64,000 nt of DNA from Pseudolabrys taiwanensis (GCF_003367395.1 NZ_CP031417.1:1860001-1924000), one strand, 5' to 3'; positions 1 to 9,960 are shown, counted from the stretch's first letter. Notes: a model not told the origin generated them from the letters alone. Numbers and translations: made by a program.

Positions 1-431
1 AAGTTCACCGGACCGGGCACCGGCCCCTGCGCAAAAACGCGGCGTTCGTCAAAGACCCCGTAGTTCGGCAGATTGACCTTGTAGCGCACAGCCGCGATCG
101 CGCCGTCATCGAGCAGCGCCACGGCGTTGTAGAGCTTGCCTTCGTCGACCCAGGGCGAGCCGACAAGCATCGCCGGACCGGGAGTCGCCGTCTCGCGCGC
201 CAAGGCCTCGACAGCGGAACGGCAGGCGGCCTGGAAGGCGGGCTTCAGGACGAGATCTTCCGGCGGATAGCCGGCAATGAACAGCTCAGGGAAAACGACA
301 AGGTCGGCGCCGAGCGCCGCCGCTTCGAGCCGCGCGCGTCGTGCCTTTTCGGCATTGCCGGCGACGTCGCCGACAATGGGGTTGAGCTGCGCGACGGCAA
401 TCGCAAGACGATCTGTGGGGCGGGCGTTCAT
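1..431 (-). CDS. nadE: Glutamine-dependent NAD+ synthetase, N-terminal part (runs off the window start)
   Basis: NAD+ synthetase makes NAD+ from deamido-NAD+, ATP and glutamine-derived ammonia in the cytoplasm. About 143 codons are visible, all from the N-terminal nitrilase-type glutaminase domain. It opens MNARPTDRLAIAVAQLNPIV, and the glutaminase Glu (VVFPELFIAGYPPEDL) and Lys (YKVNLPNYGVFDEKRVF) regions are readable; the nucleophilic Cys and the synthetase domain lie outside. The start is the ATG ending at 431. The GYPPEDL motif separates it from ordinary nitrilases and favours the large two-domain NadE over a stand-alone amidase. Confidence 0.88.
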   Translation of the reverse strand, partial: MNARPTDRLAIAVAQLNPIVGDVAGNAEKARRARLEAAALGADLVVFPELFIAGYPPEDLVLKPAFQAACRSAVEALARETATPGPAMLVGSPWVDEGKLYNAVALLDDGAIAAVRYKVNLPNYGVFDERRVFAQGPVPGPVN

Positions 432-509
432 GCGCTTGATCTATCGCCTGCCCCGCGTGCCTGCAATCACGCTACCGTATGCCCCGCCCCGCAATTTGCG
501 GAGACGGCG

Positions 510-1898
510 TCAGAGACCGGCCGCCGCCGGCATCGGCTGCGTCACCGCAGCGCGCTCCTTGCGCAGCAGATCGGCCAGAAGGAAGGCCAGATCGATCGCC
601 TGATCGGCATTGAGGCGCGGATCGCAGACCGTGTGATAACGGTCGTTGAGGTCGGCGTCGCTGATCGCCCGCGCGCCGCCCGTGCACTCGGTGACGTTCT
701 GGCCGGTCATCTCCAGATGCACGCCGCCGGCATGGGTGGCCTCGGCCTGATGCACGGCGAAGAAGCTGCGCACTTCCTTCAAGATCAGGTCGAACGGCCG
801 GGTCTTGTAGCCCGACGCCGACGTGATGGTGTTGCCGTGCATTGGGTCGCAGGACCAGACCACGGAGCGGCCCTCGCGCTTCACGGCACGCAGCAGCGGC
901 GGCAGGTTGTCGCCGACCTTGTCGGCGCCCATGCGCACGATCAGCGTCAGCCGCCCCGGCTCGTTGTCCGGGTTCAGCACGTCGATCAGGCGCAGGAGAT
1001 CGTCCGGCTTGCTCGACGGCCCACATTTGAGGCCGAGCGGATTCTTGATGCCGCGCGCGTATTCGACGTGCGCGTGGTCGAGCTGGCGCGTCCGGTCGCC
1101 AATCCACACCATGTGGCCGGAGGTCGCGTACCAGTCGCCGGTCGTCGAGTCGATGCGGGTCAGCGCCTGTTCGAAGCCGAGCAGCAGGGCTTCATGGCTG
1201 GTGAAGAAGTCGGTGGTGCCGAGCGTGGAATCGACCGCGAGATCGAGGCCGCAGGCGCGCATGAAATCCAGCGCGCCCGAGACGCGGTCGGCGAGATCGG
1301 CGTAGAGCTTCGACTGCGGCGAGCCGGACACCGACTGCAGCATCCACTGATGCACGTTCTCGACGCTGGCGTAGCCGCCCTTCGAGAAAGCGCGCAGCAG
1401 GTTCAGCGTCGCGGCGGATTGCCGATAGGCATCCATCTGGCGGCGCGGATCGGGCGTGCGCGCTTCCGGCGTGAAGGCAACGTCATTGATGATGTCGCCG
1501 CGATAGCTCGGCAACTCAATACCGTCGCGCTTCTCGGTCGGCGATGAGCGCGGCTTGGCGAACTGACCGGCGATGCGACCGATCTTCACCACCGGCGAGG
1601 CGCCGGCATAGGTCAAGACGATCGCCATCTGCAGGAAGACGCGGAAGAAGTCGCGGATATTGTTGGCGCCGTGTTCGGCGAAGCTCTCCGCGCAATCGCC
1701 GCCCTGGAGCAGGAAAGCCTGCCCCTGAGCCACCCGCGCCAGCTGCTTCTTCAGGTTGCGGGCTTCACCCGCAAAAACCAGCGGCGGAAAGGTCGCGAGT
1801 TGCTTTTCGACGTCGTCCAGCGCCTGCCGGTCCGGGTATTCCGGCACCTGCTGAATCGGTTTCTTCCGCCAGCTATCGGGCGTCCAACGTTCGGCCAT
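510..1898 (-). CDS. Class II 3-deoxy-7-phosphoheptulonate (DAHP) synthase
   Basis: It condenses phosphoenolpyruvate and erythrose 4-phosphate, the first step of the shikimate pathway. The 462-residue protein has the length of plant-like/class II DAHP synthases and carries their blocks: [13 protein letters not shown] near the N-terminus, [12 protein letters not shown] with the metal-binding Cys, and an ECTGG block near the C-terminus. The ATG at 1898 was chosen over an upstream in-frame codon because a GGAG lies about 9 bases before it and class II enzymes begin near this point. It is downstream of gor on the same strand with a 162-base gap, so co-transcription is possible but not evident. Confidence 0.95.
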   Translation of the reverse strand: MAERWTPDSWRKKPIQQVPEYPDRQALDDVEKQLATFPPLVFAGEARNLKKQLARVAQGQAFLLQGGDCAESFAEHGANNIRDFFRVFLQMAIVLTYAGASPVVKIGRIAGQFAKPRSSPTEKRDGIELPSYRGDIINDVAFTPEARTPDPRRQMDAYRQSAATLNLLRAFSKGGYASVENVHQWMLQSVSGSPQSKLYADLADRVSGALDFMRACGLDLAVDSTLGTTDFFTSHEALLLGFEQALTRIDSTTGDWYATSGHMVWIGDRTRQLDHAHVEYARGIKNPLGLKCGPSSKPDDLLRLIDVLNPDNEPGRLTLIVRMGADKVGDNLPPLLRAVKREGRSVVWSCDPMHGNTITSASGYKTRPFDLILKEVRSFFAVHQAEATHAGGVHLEMTGQNVTECTGGARAISDADLNDRYHTVCDPRLNADQAIDLAFLLADLLRKERAAVTQPMPAAAGL

Positions 1899-2060
1899 TG
1901 CACTTACTCCAGGATCGGCCGGGGTTATACACACCCACCGCCGATCAGGCCACAGAATTGCAAAGCCGTCCGGGCCGGCGTGCCGGCGGTCCCTTCGGCC
2001 AAGCTCCTGTCATTTAAGGTGTTTGGCCGCCGGCGGAAGTCCGGGGCGACCGGCCACGCC

Positions 2061-3446
2061 CTACTCGGCCGCGGCCCGGGTATAAGTGATGGCCTTTTCC
2101 CGCATGGTCACCAGCTCTTCGGCCGCCGTCGGGTGAACGGCCATGGTGGCGTCGAAATCGGCTTTGGTCGCCTTCATTTGCACGGCGATTCCGATCGCCT
2201 GGATCAGTTCGCCGGCGTCCGGGCCAACAATGTGGCAGCCAACCACGCGGTCGGTCGTGCCATCGACCAGGAGCTTCATGAAGCTGCGGGTCTGCCGGCC
2301 GGCGAGTGTCGCCTTCATCGGCCGGAAGCTGGTCTTGTAGACGTCGACCACGTCGAACGTCGCGCGGGCCTGGGTCTCGGTGAGACCGATCACGCCGACC
2401 TCCGGCTCCGAGAAGACTGCCGTCGGCACGTTGGCATGATCGACGCGGATCGACTTGCCGCCGAACACATTGTCGGCAAACGCATGCCCCTCGCGGATCG
2501 CCACCGGCGTCAGATTGACGCGGTTGGTGACGTCGCCGACGGCGTAGATGTTCGGAACGGCCGTCCGCGAATACTCGTCGACCTCGATGCCACCATGCTC
2601 GTGGCAGCGGATGCCGAGGTTTTCCATGCCGATGTTCATGCAGTTCGGCCGGCGGCCGATGGCGAACATCACCTTGTCGGTCGGGATCGCCGTCTTGTCG
2701 GAAAGCCGTACGACGAACTCGTCGCCCGCCTTTTCGACCGCGGTGACGGTGTGGCCGCAGATGACATTGATGCCGCGCGTGCGCATCTCGTTGCGCAAAT
2801 GCTCGCGCACGTCGTCGTCGAAGCCACGCAGTATATTCTCACCACGGTAGACCAACGTCACTTCGCTGCCGAGACCGGCGAAGACGCAGGCGAATTCGAC
2901 CGCGATGTAGCCGCCGCCCTGGATCACGATACGCTTAGGCAGTTCAGTCAGATGAAACGCCTCGTTCGACGAGATCACATGCTCGAGGCCCGGAATATTC
3001 GGACCCATATGCGGCCAGCCGCCGGTGGCGATGAGAATCTTGTCGGCCTTCACGCGCGCGCCGCTCGCCAGGAGATGCACGGTGTGCGCATCCTCCAGGA
3101 CGGCCCGACTCTTCACGACTTCGACCTTGAAGCGCTCGAGCGTCGCCGTATAGGCCGCCTCGAGGCGCATGATTTCGCGGTCCTTGTTGGCGATCAGCGC
3201 CGGCCAGCTGAAGGTCGGCTCGCCGACGGTCCAGCCGTAGCCGGCCGCGTCCTCGAAGTCGCCGGCAAAGCGCGAGGCGTAAACCAGAAGCTTCTTCGGC
3301 ACGCAGCCGCGGATCACGCACGTGCCGCCGACCCGGTACTCCTCGGCGATCATCACCCGCGCGCCGTAACTGGACGCGATCCGCGCGGCACGCACCCCGC
3401 CCGAACCGGCACCGATTACGAAGAGGTCGACGTCAAAATCCGCCAT
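2061..3446 (-). CDS. gor: Glutathione-disulfide reductase
   Basis: This NADPH-dependent flavoprotein reduces glutathione disulfide in the cytoplasm. The 461 residues show an N-terminal FAD motif (VIGAGSGGVRAAR), the redox-active disulfide in GGTCVIRGCVPKK (Cys43 and Cys48), a second Rossmann block for NADPH (IQGGGYIAVEFA) and the C-terminal HPTAAEEL segment with the catalytic His-Glu pair. The HPTAAEE ending and the CVIRGC spacing fit glutathione reductase rather than lipoamide dehydrogenase or mercuric reductase. It lies between the DUF2059 gene and class II aro, all on the minus strand. Confidence 0.95.
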   Translation of the reverse strand: MADFDVDLFVIGAGSGGVRAARIASSYGARVMIAEEYRVGGTCVIRGCVPKKLLVYASRFAGDFEDAAGYGWTVGEPTFSWPALIANKDREIMRLEAAYTATLERFKVEVVKSRAVLEDAHTVHLLASGARVKADKILIATGGWPHMGPNIPGLEHVISSNEAFHLTELPKRIVIQGGGYIAVEFACVFAGLGSEVTLVYRGENILRGFDDDVREHLRNEMRTRGINVICGHTVTAVEKAGDEFVVRLSDKTAIPTDKVMFAIGRRPNCMNIGMENLGIRCHEHGGIEVDEYSRTAVPNIYAVGDVTNRVNLTPVAIREGHAFADNVFGGKSIRVDHANVPTAVFSEPEVGVIGLTETQARATFDVVDVYKTSFRPMKATLAGRQTRSFMKLLVDGTTDRVVGCHIVGPDAGELIQAIGIAVQMKATKADFDATMAVHPTAAEELVTMREKAITYTRAAAE

Positions 3447-3487
3447 TGCGCTGCCGCCCGCCCTAGAATGTTTGCCGGCGCGCGACG

Positions 3488-4000
3488 CTAGAGCGCGTGC
3501 CCACGCTTCTTGAGTTCATCGCGCATTTTGGCGACGACTTCATCGGACAGTTTGTTGGCCCAGGTCTGCGCAAACTTCATGCTGTTGTCGATCACCTTCG
3601 GCTGCTGCTCCAGCAGCTTTTGGCCGGCCGGCGACTTGTAGAAGGCGAGAATGTCTTTCAGCTCCTGCTCGGTGAAATCGGTGGTGTAGAGCCGCGCCAC
3701 TTCATCGTTGAGCTCGGTAAAGCGCGGCGCCAACTGCGTACGCAAGTTGGCCGCGATCTCGTTGAGATCCTTCGCCAGCGCCGGGTCCTGCTGCAGATAA
3801 AGTACTTTGGCCTGCTCGACCACGCCGGCGATCAGCGGATTGAAGATGGTGTTCGCGCCGGTAACGGTGATCAACTCCTTGGCCGTCGCCATGGCGGCCG
3901 CGGACGGCTGCGGTTGCGCGAATGCCGAGCTCGCGCAGGACAGCGACAAAGCAAGGAGTGCCCAACGGGCGCCGCGGTGAGTGGCCTGCAAGAAATGCAT
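3488..4000 (-). CDS. DUF2059 domain protein, exported
   Basis: A 170-residue exported protein with a Sec-type signal peptide (ALLALSLSCASSAFAQ) followed by a mostly helical DUF2059 domain. Typical family features are the alternation of short helices and the segment FTEQELKDILAFYKSPAGQK. The function of DUF2059 is not established; it is presumably periplasmic. The ATG at 4000 was chosen because it places the signal peptide correctly; the reading frame stays open 30 codons further upstream without a convincing leader. It sits between rpiA and gor on the same strand, an order I recall from related Hyphomicrobiales. Confidence 0.85.
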   Translation of the reverse strand: MHFLQATHRGARWALLALSLSCASSAFAQPQPSAAAMATAKELITVTGANTIFNPLIAGVVEQAKVLYLQQDPALAKDLNEIAANLRTQLAPRFTELNDEVARLYTTDFTEQELKDILAFYKSPAGQKLLEQQPKVIDNSMKFAQTWANKLSDEVVAKMRDELKKRGHAL

Positions 4001-4028
4001 CGTTATTGCTCCATATCGCTTAAATTTC

Positions 4029-4724
4029 TCAGCGCTCGACGATCCGGACGCCGTCGGGGCCGGCAACGATCGCCATCTGCGCAATGCCAACGAAAAGGCC
4101 GTGCTCCATCACCCCCGGGACGGCTGCCAATGCCCGCGCCAGGGCGGCTGGATCATCGATCCGGCCCAAGGCGGCATCGATGATCCAGTGGCCCCCGTCC
4201 GTGACGAAAGCATGGCCATCCTTGGTCCGGCGCAGCGGCAAAGGGCCCGGCGACTGGAGGCCGGCAATCGCGCTGTGGATAGCTTTTTCCGTCGCACCGT
4301 AGCCGAACGGGGCGATTTCGATCGGTAGCGGGAAACGGCCGAGCGTCTCTACCGCTTTGCTCTCGTCTGCGATCACAATCATGCGGCCAGAGGCCGCTGC
4401 CACGATCTTTTCCCGCAGCAGCGCGCCGCCGCCGCCCTTGATCAAGGTCAGACCCGGCCCGATCTCGTCCGCGCCATCCACGGTCACGTCGAGTTCCGGC
4501 GTCTCGTCCAACGTGGTCAGGGGAATCCCGTAACGTTCGGCATCGGCGCGGGTCGCCTCCGACGTTGGCACCGCGATAATATCGAGGCCCGCCCGCACCC
4601 GCTCGCCGACGAGCTCGACGAAATGCTTCGCGGTCGAGCCGGTGCCGAGGCCCAAGCGCATGCCGGGTCGCACGAATTCGACGGCGCGCGTGGCAGCGGC
4701 GCGCTTCTGGGCTTCTACGTTCAT
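4029..4724 (-). CDS. rpiA: Ribose-5-phosphate isomerase A
   Basis: It interconverts ribose 5-phosphate and ribulose 5-phosphate in the pentose phosphate and Calvin-type pathways. The 231 residues match the family's length. Visible motifs are the phosphate-binding [26 protein letters not shown], the DGADEIG catalytic Asp block, [12 protein letters not shown] with the essential Lys, and VIADESK. The stop lies 28 bases before the DUF2059 start. The phosphoglycolate phosphatase gene diverges on the other strand with a gap of about 145 bases, which must contain both promoters. Confidence 0.96.
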   Translation of the reverse strand: MNVEAQKRAAATRAVEFVRPGMRLGLGTGSTAKHFVELVGERVRAGLDIIAVPTSEATRADAERYGIPLTTLDETPELDVTVDGADEIGPGLTLIKGGGGALLREKIVAAASGRMIVIADESKAVETLGRFPLPIEIAPFGYGATEKAIHSAIAGLQSPGPLPLRRTKDGHAFVTDGGHWIIDAALGRIDDPAALARALAAVPGVMEHGLFVGIAQMAIVAGPDGVRIVER

Positions 4725-4868
4725 CAGACCGGCTGAGGCTCGGAATGGCTTTAGGCGTTTGCCCGCCTATCTAGCCCCGATCGCCACGCCAGGATAGCCG
4801 AAATCGCACCATTCCCGTGCTGTATTTGGCTCTTGCACGAGCCCCATCCGGCAGCTAGCGATCCGGCC

Positions 4869-5543
4869 ATGACGGCTCCGACCATCGTCTTCGATCTCGA
4901 CGGCACTCTCATCGACACGGCTCCCGACCTCGTCGACACCCTCAACGTGGTGTTCGCGCGCGAGGGACTGCCGCCGGTGCCCTACGAACCCGCACGCGCG
5001 ATGATCGGCGGCGGCGCGCGTGCCATGATCGCACACGGCCTGGAGTCCGAAGGCCGTGTGCTCGACCCGAAGAAGCTCGAGATGTTGTTCGTCGACTTCA
5101 TCAAGCACTACACGGATCATATCGCCGATCGGTCCCGCCCCTTCCCGGGACTCATCGACGCACTCGACGAACTGACGGCGCGCGGCTGCCGCTTGGCTGT
5201 TTGCACCAATAAGCTCGAACGGCTGTCGCTGTTGCTCTTGCGCGCGCTCAAACTGGACGATCGATTTGCCGCGATCTGCGGGCAGGATACGTTCGGTGTG
5301 CAAAAGCCCGATCCAGAAGTACTGCATCGCACCATCGCCGCGGCCGGCGGCGATTCGCGCCATGCCGTCATGATCGGAGATTCAGTCACCGATATCCGTA
5401 CCGCGCGCGCCGCCGGCGTGCCCGTCGTCGCGGTCGACTTCGGCTACAGCGAGCGGCCGGTCGCGGAATATGAGCCCGATCGCGTGATCAGCCACTACTC
5501 GCAACTGAACGACGCGATCTTCGCCATGATTTCGACTCATTGA
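4869..5543 (+). CDS. gph: Phosphoglycolate phosphatase, HAD superfamily
   Basis: This HAD hydrolase dephosphorylates 2-phosphoglycolate, a product of DNA repair or of Rubisco oxygenation. The 224 residues carry HAD motif I (FDLDGTLIDT, nucleophile Asp9), motif II around VCTNK, motif III Lys in GVQKPDPEVLH and motif IV MIGDSVTDIRTA. An alpha-helical cap lies between motifs I and II, as in Gph. The ATG at 4869 is preferred over an in-frame ATG 36 bases upstream because motif I then starts about eight residues in, as usual. Pairing with rpiA suits pentose phosphate/phosphoglycolate metabolism. Other HAD phosphatases of this subfamily cannot be fully excluded. Confidence 0.9.
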   Translation: MTAPTIVFDLDGTLIDTAPDLVDTLNVVFAREGLPPVPYEPARAMIGGGARAMIAHGLESEGRVLDPKKLEMLFVDFIKHYTDHIADRSRPFPGLIDALDELTARGCRLAVCTNKLERLSLLLLRALKLDDRFAAICGQDTFGVQKPDPEVLHRTIAAAGGDSRHAVMIGDSVTDIRTARAAGVPVVAVDFGYSERPVAEYEPDRVISHYSQLNDAIFAMISTH

Positions 5544-5671
5544 GCACGCCGTGTTGCCATGGTTAATAATGTTAAGGTTAATGACGGTTGCTGTGTTGCA
5601 CCATCTTAACCTCAACCGTATCCTTGTGCCGGGCGAGCGATCGTGTCGCTCGAGTTGACGGGTTTGAGAAC

Positions 5672-6163
5672 ATGTATCGAGTGATTGCTATTATCGGCGG
5701 CGCGCTGGCTCTGGCGGCGTGTACGTCCAGCTCCGATTTGGGCGATTTATTCAAGCCTGCGCCGTCCATGGATACTGTGCGCTTCGAATCCGAGCCGCCG
5801 GGAGCCGATGCCAAGACCTCCAACGGTCAGACGTGTAAGACGCCGTGCGCTCTGGCGCTGCCGACGGCCGGCCCGCTGACGGTGACCTTCACCCTCGCCG
5901 GCTATCAGCCAGCGTCCGAAAACATCGAGGTGATCGAGAACACAGGTTCGCCACCGAGCCTGCGGCCGAACCCGGTCGTCGTCGAACTCACCCCGGCCCC
6001 GCCGCCGCCAGCGAAGAAGCCGGTTCGCCGGCATCCCGCCGCCAAGAAGCCCGCGGCGCCGAAGCCCGCTGCGGCCCAGCCGGCAGCGCCGGCTCCGGCA
6101 CCTGCCGCCGCTCCGGCTCAGCAGGCGCCCGCCTCGCCCTGGCCCTCGACGCCGGCGCGCTAA
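5672..6163 (+). CDS. PEGA-like lipoprotein with a Pro/Ala/Lys-rich tail
   Basis: A 163-residue predicted lipoprotein. The signal peptide ends in a lipobox (LALAACTSSS), so the mature N-terminus would be the acylated Cys. The central part (VRFESEPPGADAKTSNGQ ... TFTLAGYQPA) resembles a PEGA beta-sandwich repeat, often found in surface proteins. The last 60 or so residues are a low-complexity Pro/Ala/Lys tail that could reach or bind peptidoglycan. The frame could begin 28 codons earlier, but only the ATG at 5672 gives a normal signal peptide. A strong hairpin terminator follows directly. No specific role can be assigned. Confidence 0.8.
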   Translation: MYRVIAIIGGALALAACTSSSDLGDLFKPAPSMDTVRFESEPPGADAKTSNGQTCKTPCALALPTAGPLTVTFTLAGYQPASENIEVIENTGSPPSLRPNPVVVELTPAPPPPAKKPVRRHPAAKKPAAPKPAAAQPAAPAPAPAAAPAQQAPASPWPSTPAR

Positions 6164-6185
6164 GATCTCAATTGCTTCGACGCCG

Positions 6186-6217
6186 AAACGGCCCGCGATC
6201 GTCGCGGGCCGTTTTTT
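6186..6217 (+). terminator. Rho-independent terminator after the lipoprotein gene
   Basis: A perfect 13-bp stem (AAACGGCCCGCGA / TCGCGGGCCGTTT) with a 3-base loop runs into a T tract, 22 bases after the stop of the lipoprotein gene. It should separate that gene from moaA. Confidence 0.9.
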
Positions 6218-6304
6218 ATTGAGCGGCCCTGCCCTGGACCCGGTAGTCATAATCGGCCAGAGTTCTTATCTAAACCGCGCAACCGGGACAGCGCGCGTGA
6301 AATC

Positions 6305-7357
6305 ATGGCTCTGATGAACGGAACTTCGACCCTCGAACGCGACCGTGCCGACGTAAAGCCGCGCGCGCTGATCGATCCATTCCAGCGCGCCATTACCTAT
6401 CTGCGCGTTTCGGTCACAGACCGCTGCGACTTCCGCTGCGTCTACTGCATGTCCGAACACATGACCTTCCTGCCGAAGGCGGACCTGCTCAGCCTCGAGG
6501 AACTCGATCGCCTGTGCAGCGCCTTCGTGGCCAAGGGCGTCAGCAAACTGCGGCTGACGGGCGGCGAGCCTTTGGTAAGGCGCGGCATCATGAACCTGGT
6601 GTCGTCGTTGTCGCGCCATCTGCAAAGCGGCGCGTTGTCCGAACTCACGCTGACCACCAACGGCTCACAACTCGAGAAATATGCGGCCGAGTTGAAGGGG
6701 CACGGCGTCGAGCGGATCAATGTCTCGCTCGACACGCTCAACCCCGACACGTTCCGCGCCATCACCCGCTGGGGCGACCTCGACAAGGTGCTCGCCGGCA
6801 TCGATGCCGCACAGGCTGCCGGTCTGAAGGTGAAGATCAACGCGGTGGCGCTCAAAGGCGTCAACGAAGATGAGATCGCGGATTTGGTGGCATGGTCGCA
6901 TGGGCGCGGCATGGACATCACGCTGATCGAGGTCATGCCCCTCGGTGATATCGAGGAGTCGCGGCTCGATCAGTATTTGCCGCTGTCGCTGGCGCGCGCG
7001 CGCCTTTCGGATCGTTACACGCTCGAAGACATCGACTATCGCACCGGCGGTCCCGCGCGCTACACACGCGTCAAAGAGACCGGCGGCCGGCTCGGCTTCA
7101 TCACACCGATGACGCACAATTTCTGTGAATCGTGCAATCGGGTGCGGGTGACGTGCACCGGTACCCTGTTCATGTGCCTCGGTCATGAAGACGCCGCCGA
7201 TCTGCGCACGCCGCTGCGCGCCTCCGAGAGCGACGACCTCCTCTACACCGCCATCGACGAAGCCATCACCCGCAAGCCGAAAGGCCACGACTTCGTCATC
7301 GACCGCCGCCAGCAGCGGCCGGCCGTCGCGCGGCATATGAGCGTGACCGGCGGCTAA
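6305..7357 (+). CDS. moaA: GTP 3',8-cyclase (molybdenum cofactor biosynthesis)
   Basis: This radical-SAM enzyme starts molybdopterin synthesis by converting GTP to the cyclic 3',8-dehydro intermediate used by MoaC. The 350 residues contain the SAM [4Fe-4S] cluster motif CDFRCVYC (Cys41, 45, 48), the GGEP SAM-binding motif, and the C-terminal second cluster site [18 protein letters not shown]. The protein ends in Gly-Gly, the flexible tail needed for activity in MoaA. The ATG at 6305 is followed by another in-frame ATG three codons on, so the exact start is uncertain by that much. No other moa gene is nearby. Confidence 0.97.
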   Translation: MALMNGTSTLERDRADVKPRALIDPFQRAITYLRVSVTDRCDFRCVYCMSEHMTFLPKADLLSLEELDRLCSAFVAKGVSKLRLTGGEPLVRRGIMNLVSSLSRHLQSGALSELTLTTNGSQLEKYAAELKGHGVERINVSLDTLNPDTFRAITRWGDLDKVLAGIDAAQAAGLKVKINAVALKGVNEDEIADLVAWSHGRGMDITLIEVMPLGDIEESRLDQYLPLSLARARLSDRYTLEDIDYRTGGPARYTRVKETGGRLGFITPMTHNFCESCNRVRVTCTGTLFMCLGHEDAADLRTPLRASESDDLLYTAIDEAITRKPKGHDFVIDRRQQRPAVARHMSVTGG

Positions 7358-7403
7358 ACCGCCGCCGCGCCAAGCGCCAAAGAAGTACCCGAACAGCGCT
7401 GAT

Positions 7404-7418
7404 TTTGTGCAGTGCAAC
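7404..7418 (+). promoter_or_regulatory. Possible operator upstream of the TRAP permease genes
   Basis: The 15-mer TTTGTGCAGTGCAAC is partly palindromic and lies about 175 bases before the dctQ start. A near-copy (TTTGTGCAAAGCAAC, 13 of 15 identical, same strand) lies upstream of dctP3 at 13780. Sharing between two promoters of one transport system suggests a common regulator. This is inference from the sequence only. Confidence 0.35.
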
Positions 7419-7591
7419 CGATCGCACCGCGGCCGCCGCGCGACGGCGCGCGGGCTCGCGTCTTCAACTAACTTCGGCATTGACGGGCGCTGTCGCGTTC
7501 GGATTAGTTGGCACACTCGGCTGCGAGGCCGGCCGTGGGGGGCTGGCAACGAACGACAAAACGGCCGCAATCGGCCACTGAGGGGATCAGA

Positions 7592-8194
7592 GTGGGCGCT
7601 GTTGACGCGTTGCTGAAGGCATTTCTGCCGGTCACGCGTGTGATCGATGCGATAAATCAGTGGCTCGGCCGGCGGATCGCCTGGTTGATCCTGGCTGCGG
7701 TGCTGGTCTCGGCGGTGAACGCGATCGTTCGCAAGGCCTTCGACACATCCTCGAATGCGTGGCTCGAACTGCAGTGGGTGCTGTTCAGCATGGTATTCCT
7801 GCTGTGCTCGCCCTGGACCCTGCTCGCCAATGAGCACATCCGCATCGACATCGTAAACAACATGCTCCCGAAGCGCGTGCGCGACGGCATCGACGTGATC
7901 GGGCACGCGTTCTTTCTGCTGCCGCTGACGGTCGTGATGATCGTTACCGGCATCCCTTTCTTCCTGCGCTCCTATGAGATCAACGAGCAGTCGGGCAACG
8001 CCGGCGGCCTGCCACAGTGGCCGTCAAAGGCGCTCATCATGATCGGCTTCACCTTGCTGCTCGCTCAAGGAATTTCGGAACTGATCAAGCGCATTGCCAT
8101 CATGCGCGGCCTCATCCCGGACCCGCACGTCAACCAGACCAGCACGCTGGAAGCCGAAGTCGAGCACATCGTCGAAGCGGTCGAGAAACGCTAA
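7592..8194 (+). CDS. dctQ: TRAP transporter small permease (DctQ family)
   Basis: The small membrane subunit of a tripartite ATP-independent periplasmic transporter, which uses a sodium or proton gradient to import organic acids delivered by a binding protein. The 200 residues show four hydrophobic helices, including IAWLILAAVLVSAVNAIVRK, and the conserved ELQWVLFSMVFLL with NEHIRID after it. A GTG start at 7592 with GAGGGG seven bases before it is preferred; the frame is open further upstream but without a leader or hydrophobic start. dctM follows after 31 bases. The acidic C-terminal tail is cytoplasmic by the usual topology. Confidence 0.92.
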   Translation: MGAVDALLKAFLPVTRVIDAINQWLGRRIAWLILAAVLVSAVNAIVRKAFDTSSNAWLELQWVLFSMVFLLCSPWTLLANEHIRIDIVNNMLPKRVRDGIDVIGHAFFLLPLTVVMIVTGIPFFLRSYEINEQSGNAGGLPQWPSKALIMIGFTLLLAQGISELIKRIAIMRGLIPDPHVNQTSTLEAEVEHIVEAVEKR

Positions 8195-8225
8195 GCGCGT
8201 TCGAGAGCGGGCAGCCGGAGAACCT

Positions 8226-9887
8226 ATGACAGCTTTCTTCATCGAGAACATGGCACCGATCATGTTCGTCGCCCTGGTGGTGTTTCTACTGCTCGGGTAT
8301 CCGGCGGCGTTCTCCCTTGGCGCGGTGGGCCTCTTGTTCGCCATCGTCGGCATCGAGCTGGGCCAGTTCGCGCCTGACTTCATCCAGGCGCTGCCCGAGC
8401 GCGTCTACGGTGTGATGAACAACGACACGCTGCTGGCGATCCCGTTCTTCACCTTCATGGGGCTCGTGCTCGAACGCTCCGGCATGGCGGAGGACCTGCT
8501 CGACACCATCGGCCAATTGTTCGGCACCGTTCGCGGCGGTCTCGCTTATGCGGTGATCTTCGTCGGCGCCCTTCTCGCCGCCACCACCGGCGTCGTCGCG
8601 GCATCCGTCATCTCGATGGGCCTGATCTCGCTGCCGATCATGCTGCGTTACGGCTACGACCGGCGGGTCGCCTCCGGCGTGATCGCGGCTTCCGGCACCT
8701 TGGCGCAGATCATTCCGCCGTCGCTGGTGCTGATCGTGATGGCGGACCAGCTCGGCCGATCGGTCGGCGACATGTACGAAGGCGCCTTCATTCCCGGCCT
8801 CGTGCTCTCCGGCCTCTACGCGCTCTACGTATTCCTTGTCACCATCTTCTATCCTAAAGCGACCCCGGGCCTGCCCTTGGAAGCCGTCGGCTTCCGCGAA
8901 CCCAATGGCGACCGCGGCTTGGTTTCGCTTGGCATCCTGGCCGTGATCAGCGCCTTCTTCGGCTGGTTCATGATGCGCAATTCGAACACAAACGGCGCCG
9001 ACTATGTCGTGTTGACGATGTTCTTTGGCATCATCTTCGCGTTTGCGGTCGCCATCGTAAATTATGCCACCGCGCGGTTCTTCGGCTTCCGCTTCCTCTC
9101 GCACATGGCGCAGCAGACCACCTTCGTGATGGTGCCGCCGCTGTTCCTGATCTTCCTGGTGCTGGGCACGATCTTCATCGGCGTCGCGACGCCGACCGAA
9201 GGTGGGGCCATGGGCGCCACCGGCGCCCTTATCCTGGGTGCCATGAAGCGGCGGCTGTCTTTCGACCTGATCCGCCAAGCGGTCGAGTCGACGGCCAAGC
9301 TGTCGGCCTTCGTCGTTTTCATCCTGATCGGCGCACGCGTGTTCTCGCTGACCTTCTACGGCGTCAGCGGCCATATCTGGGTCGAGCATCTGCTCGTGTC
9401 GCTGCCCGGCGGCCAGCTCGGCTTCCTCGTCTTCGTCAACGCCTTCGTATTCGTGCTGGCGTTCTTCCTCGACTTCTTCGAGCTCGCCTTCATTGTCATT
9501 CCGCTGCTCGGGCCCGCCGCCGAGAGGCTCGGCATCGACCTCATCTGGTTCGGCGTCATCCTCGGCGTGAACATGCAGACATCGTTCATGCATCCGCCGT
9601 TCGGTTTTGCGTTGTTCTATCTGCGCTCCGTGGCGCCAAAGGAAGCGTTCATCGACCGGATCACCGGCAAACGCACCGAAGGCGTGACCACCGGTCAAAT
9701 CTACTGGGGCGCCGTGCCCTTCGTGATCATCCAGGTCATCATGGTGCTGCTGGTCATCGCCTTCCCCGCGATGGTGATGCATTACAAAGGCGTCGGTGCG
9801 ACGATCGACCCGAACAAGGTAAAGATCGAAATTCCGCAGATCGATCTGCCGCCGGCGCTCGATCTCGGCCCGCCGAAGATGCAATAG
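8226..9887 (+). CDS. dctM: TRAP transporter large permease (DctM family)
   Basis: The catalytic membrane subunit of the TRAP transporter. The 553 residues form many hydrophobic helices with the DctM hallmarks: NNDTLLAIPFFTFMGLVLERSGMAEDLL near the first re-entrant region, and TPTEGGAMGATGALILGA in the second half. It is longer than minimal DctM proteins (about 430 residues), as is usual for the TakM-type subgroup partnered with TakP-like binding proteins. The ATG at 8226 has GGAG seven bases upstream. It ends just before a bidirectional terminator, with the three dctP genes reading towards it. Confidence 0.95.
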   Translation: MTAFFIENMAPIMFVALVVFLLLGYPAAFSLGAVGLLFAIVGIELGQFAPDFIQALPERVYGVMNNDTLLAIPFFTFMGLVLERSGMAEDLLDTIGQLFGTVRGGLAYAVIFVGALLAATTGVVAASVISMGLISLPIMLRYGYDRRVASGVIAASGTLAQIIPPSLVLIVMADQLGRSVGDMYEGAFIPGLVLSGLYALYVFLVTIFYPKATPGLPLEAVGFREPNGDRGLVSLGILAVISAFFGWFMMRNSNTNGADYVVLTMFFGIIFAFAVAIVNYATARFFGFRFLSHMAQQTTFVMVPPLFLIFLVLGTIFIGVATPTEGGAMGATGALILGAMKRRLSFDLIRQAVESTAKLSAFVVFILIGARVFSLTFYGVSGHIWVEHLLVSLPGGQLGFLVFVNAFVFVLAFFLDFFELAFIVIPLLGPAAERLGIDLIWFGVILGVNMQTSFMHPPFGFALFYLRSVAPKEAFIDRITGKRTEGVTTGQIYWGAVPFVIIQVIMVLLVIAFPAMVMHYKGVGATIDPNKVKIEIPQIDLPPALDLGPPKMQ

Positions 9888-9907
9888 AAAGTCTTAGAGC
9901 CGCGTAT

Positions 9908-9941
9908 AAAAAGCCCCGGAGCCGAAACTCCGGGGCTTTGC
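9908..9941. terminator. Bidirectional terminator between dctM and dctP1
   Basis: A 12-bp stem (AAAGCCCCGGAG / CTCCGGGGCTTT) with a 6-base loop is bordered by A-rich sequence on one side and T-rich on the other. It lies between the convergent ends of dctM and the first dctP gene and can stop transcription from both. Confidence 0.85.
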
Positions 9942-9960
9942 GCATTCTGTATATCGTCGC

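Noticed and set aside
1671..3491. A long plus-strand frame opposite gor
   Set aside because: It mirrors gor, which has complete FAD, disulfide and NADPH motifs. The mirrored protein has no recognisable domain.
8286..9884. A 532-codon minus-strand frame opposite dctM
   Set aside because: It is a low-complexity His/Asp/Glu/Arg-rich shadow of a clear membrane protein.
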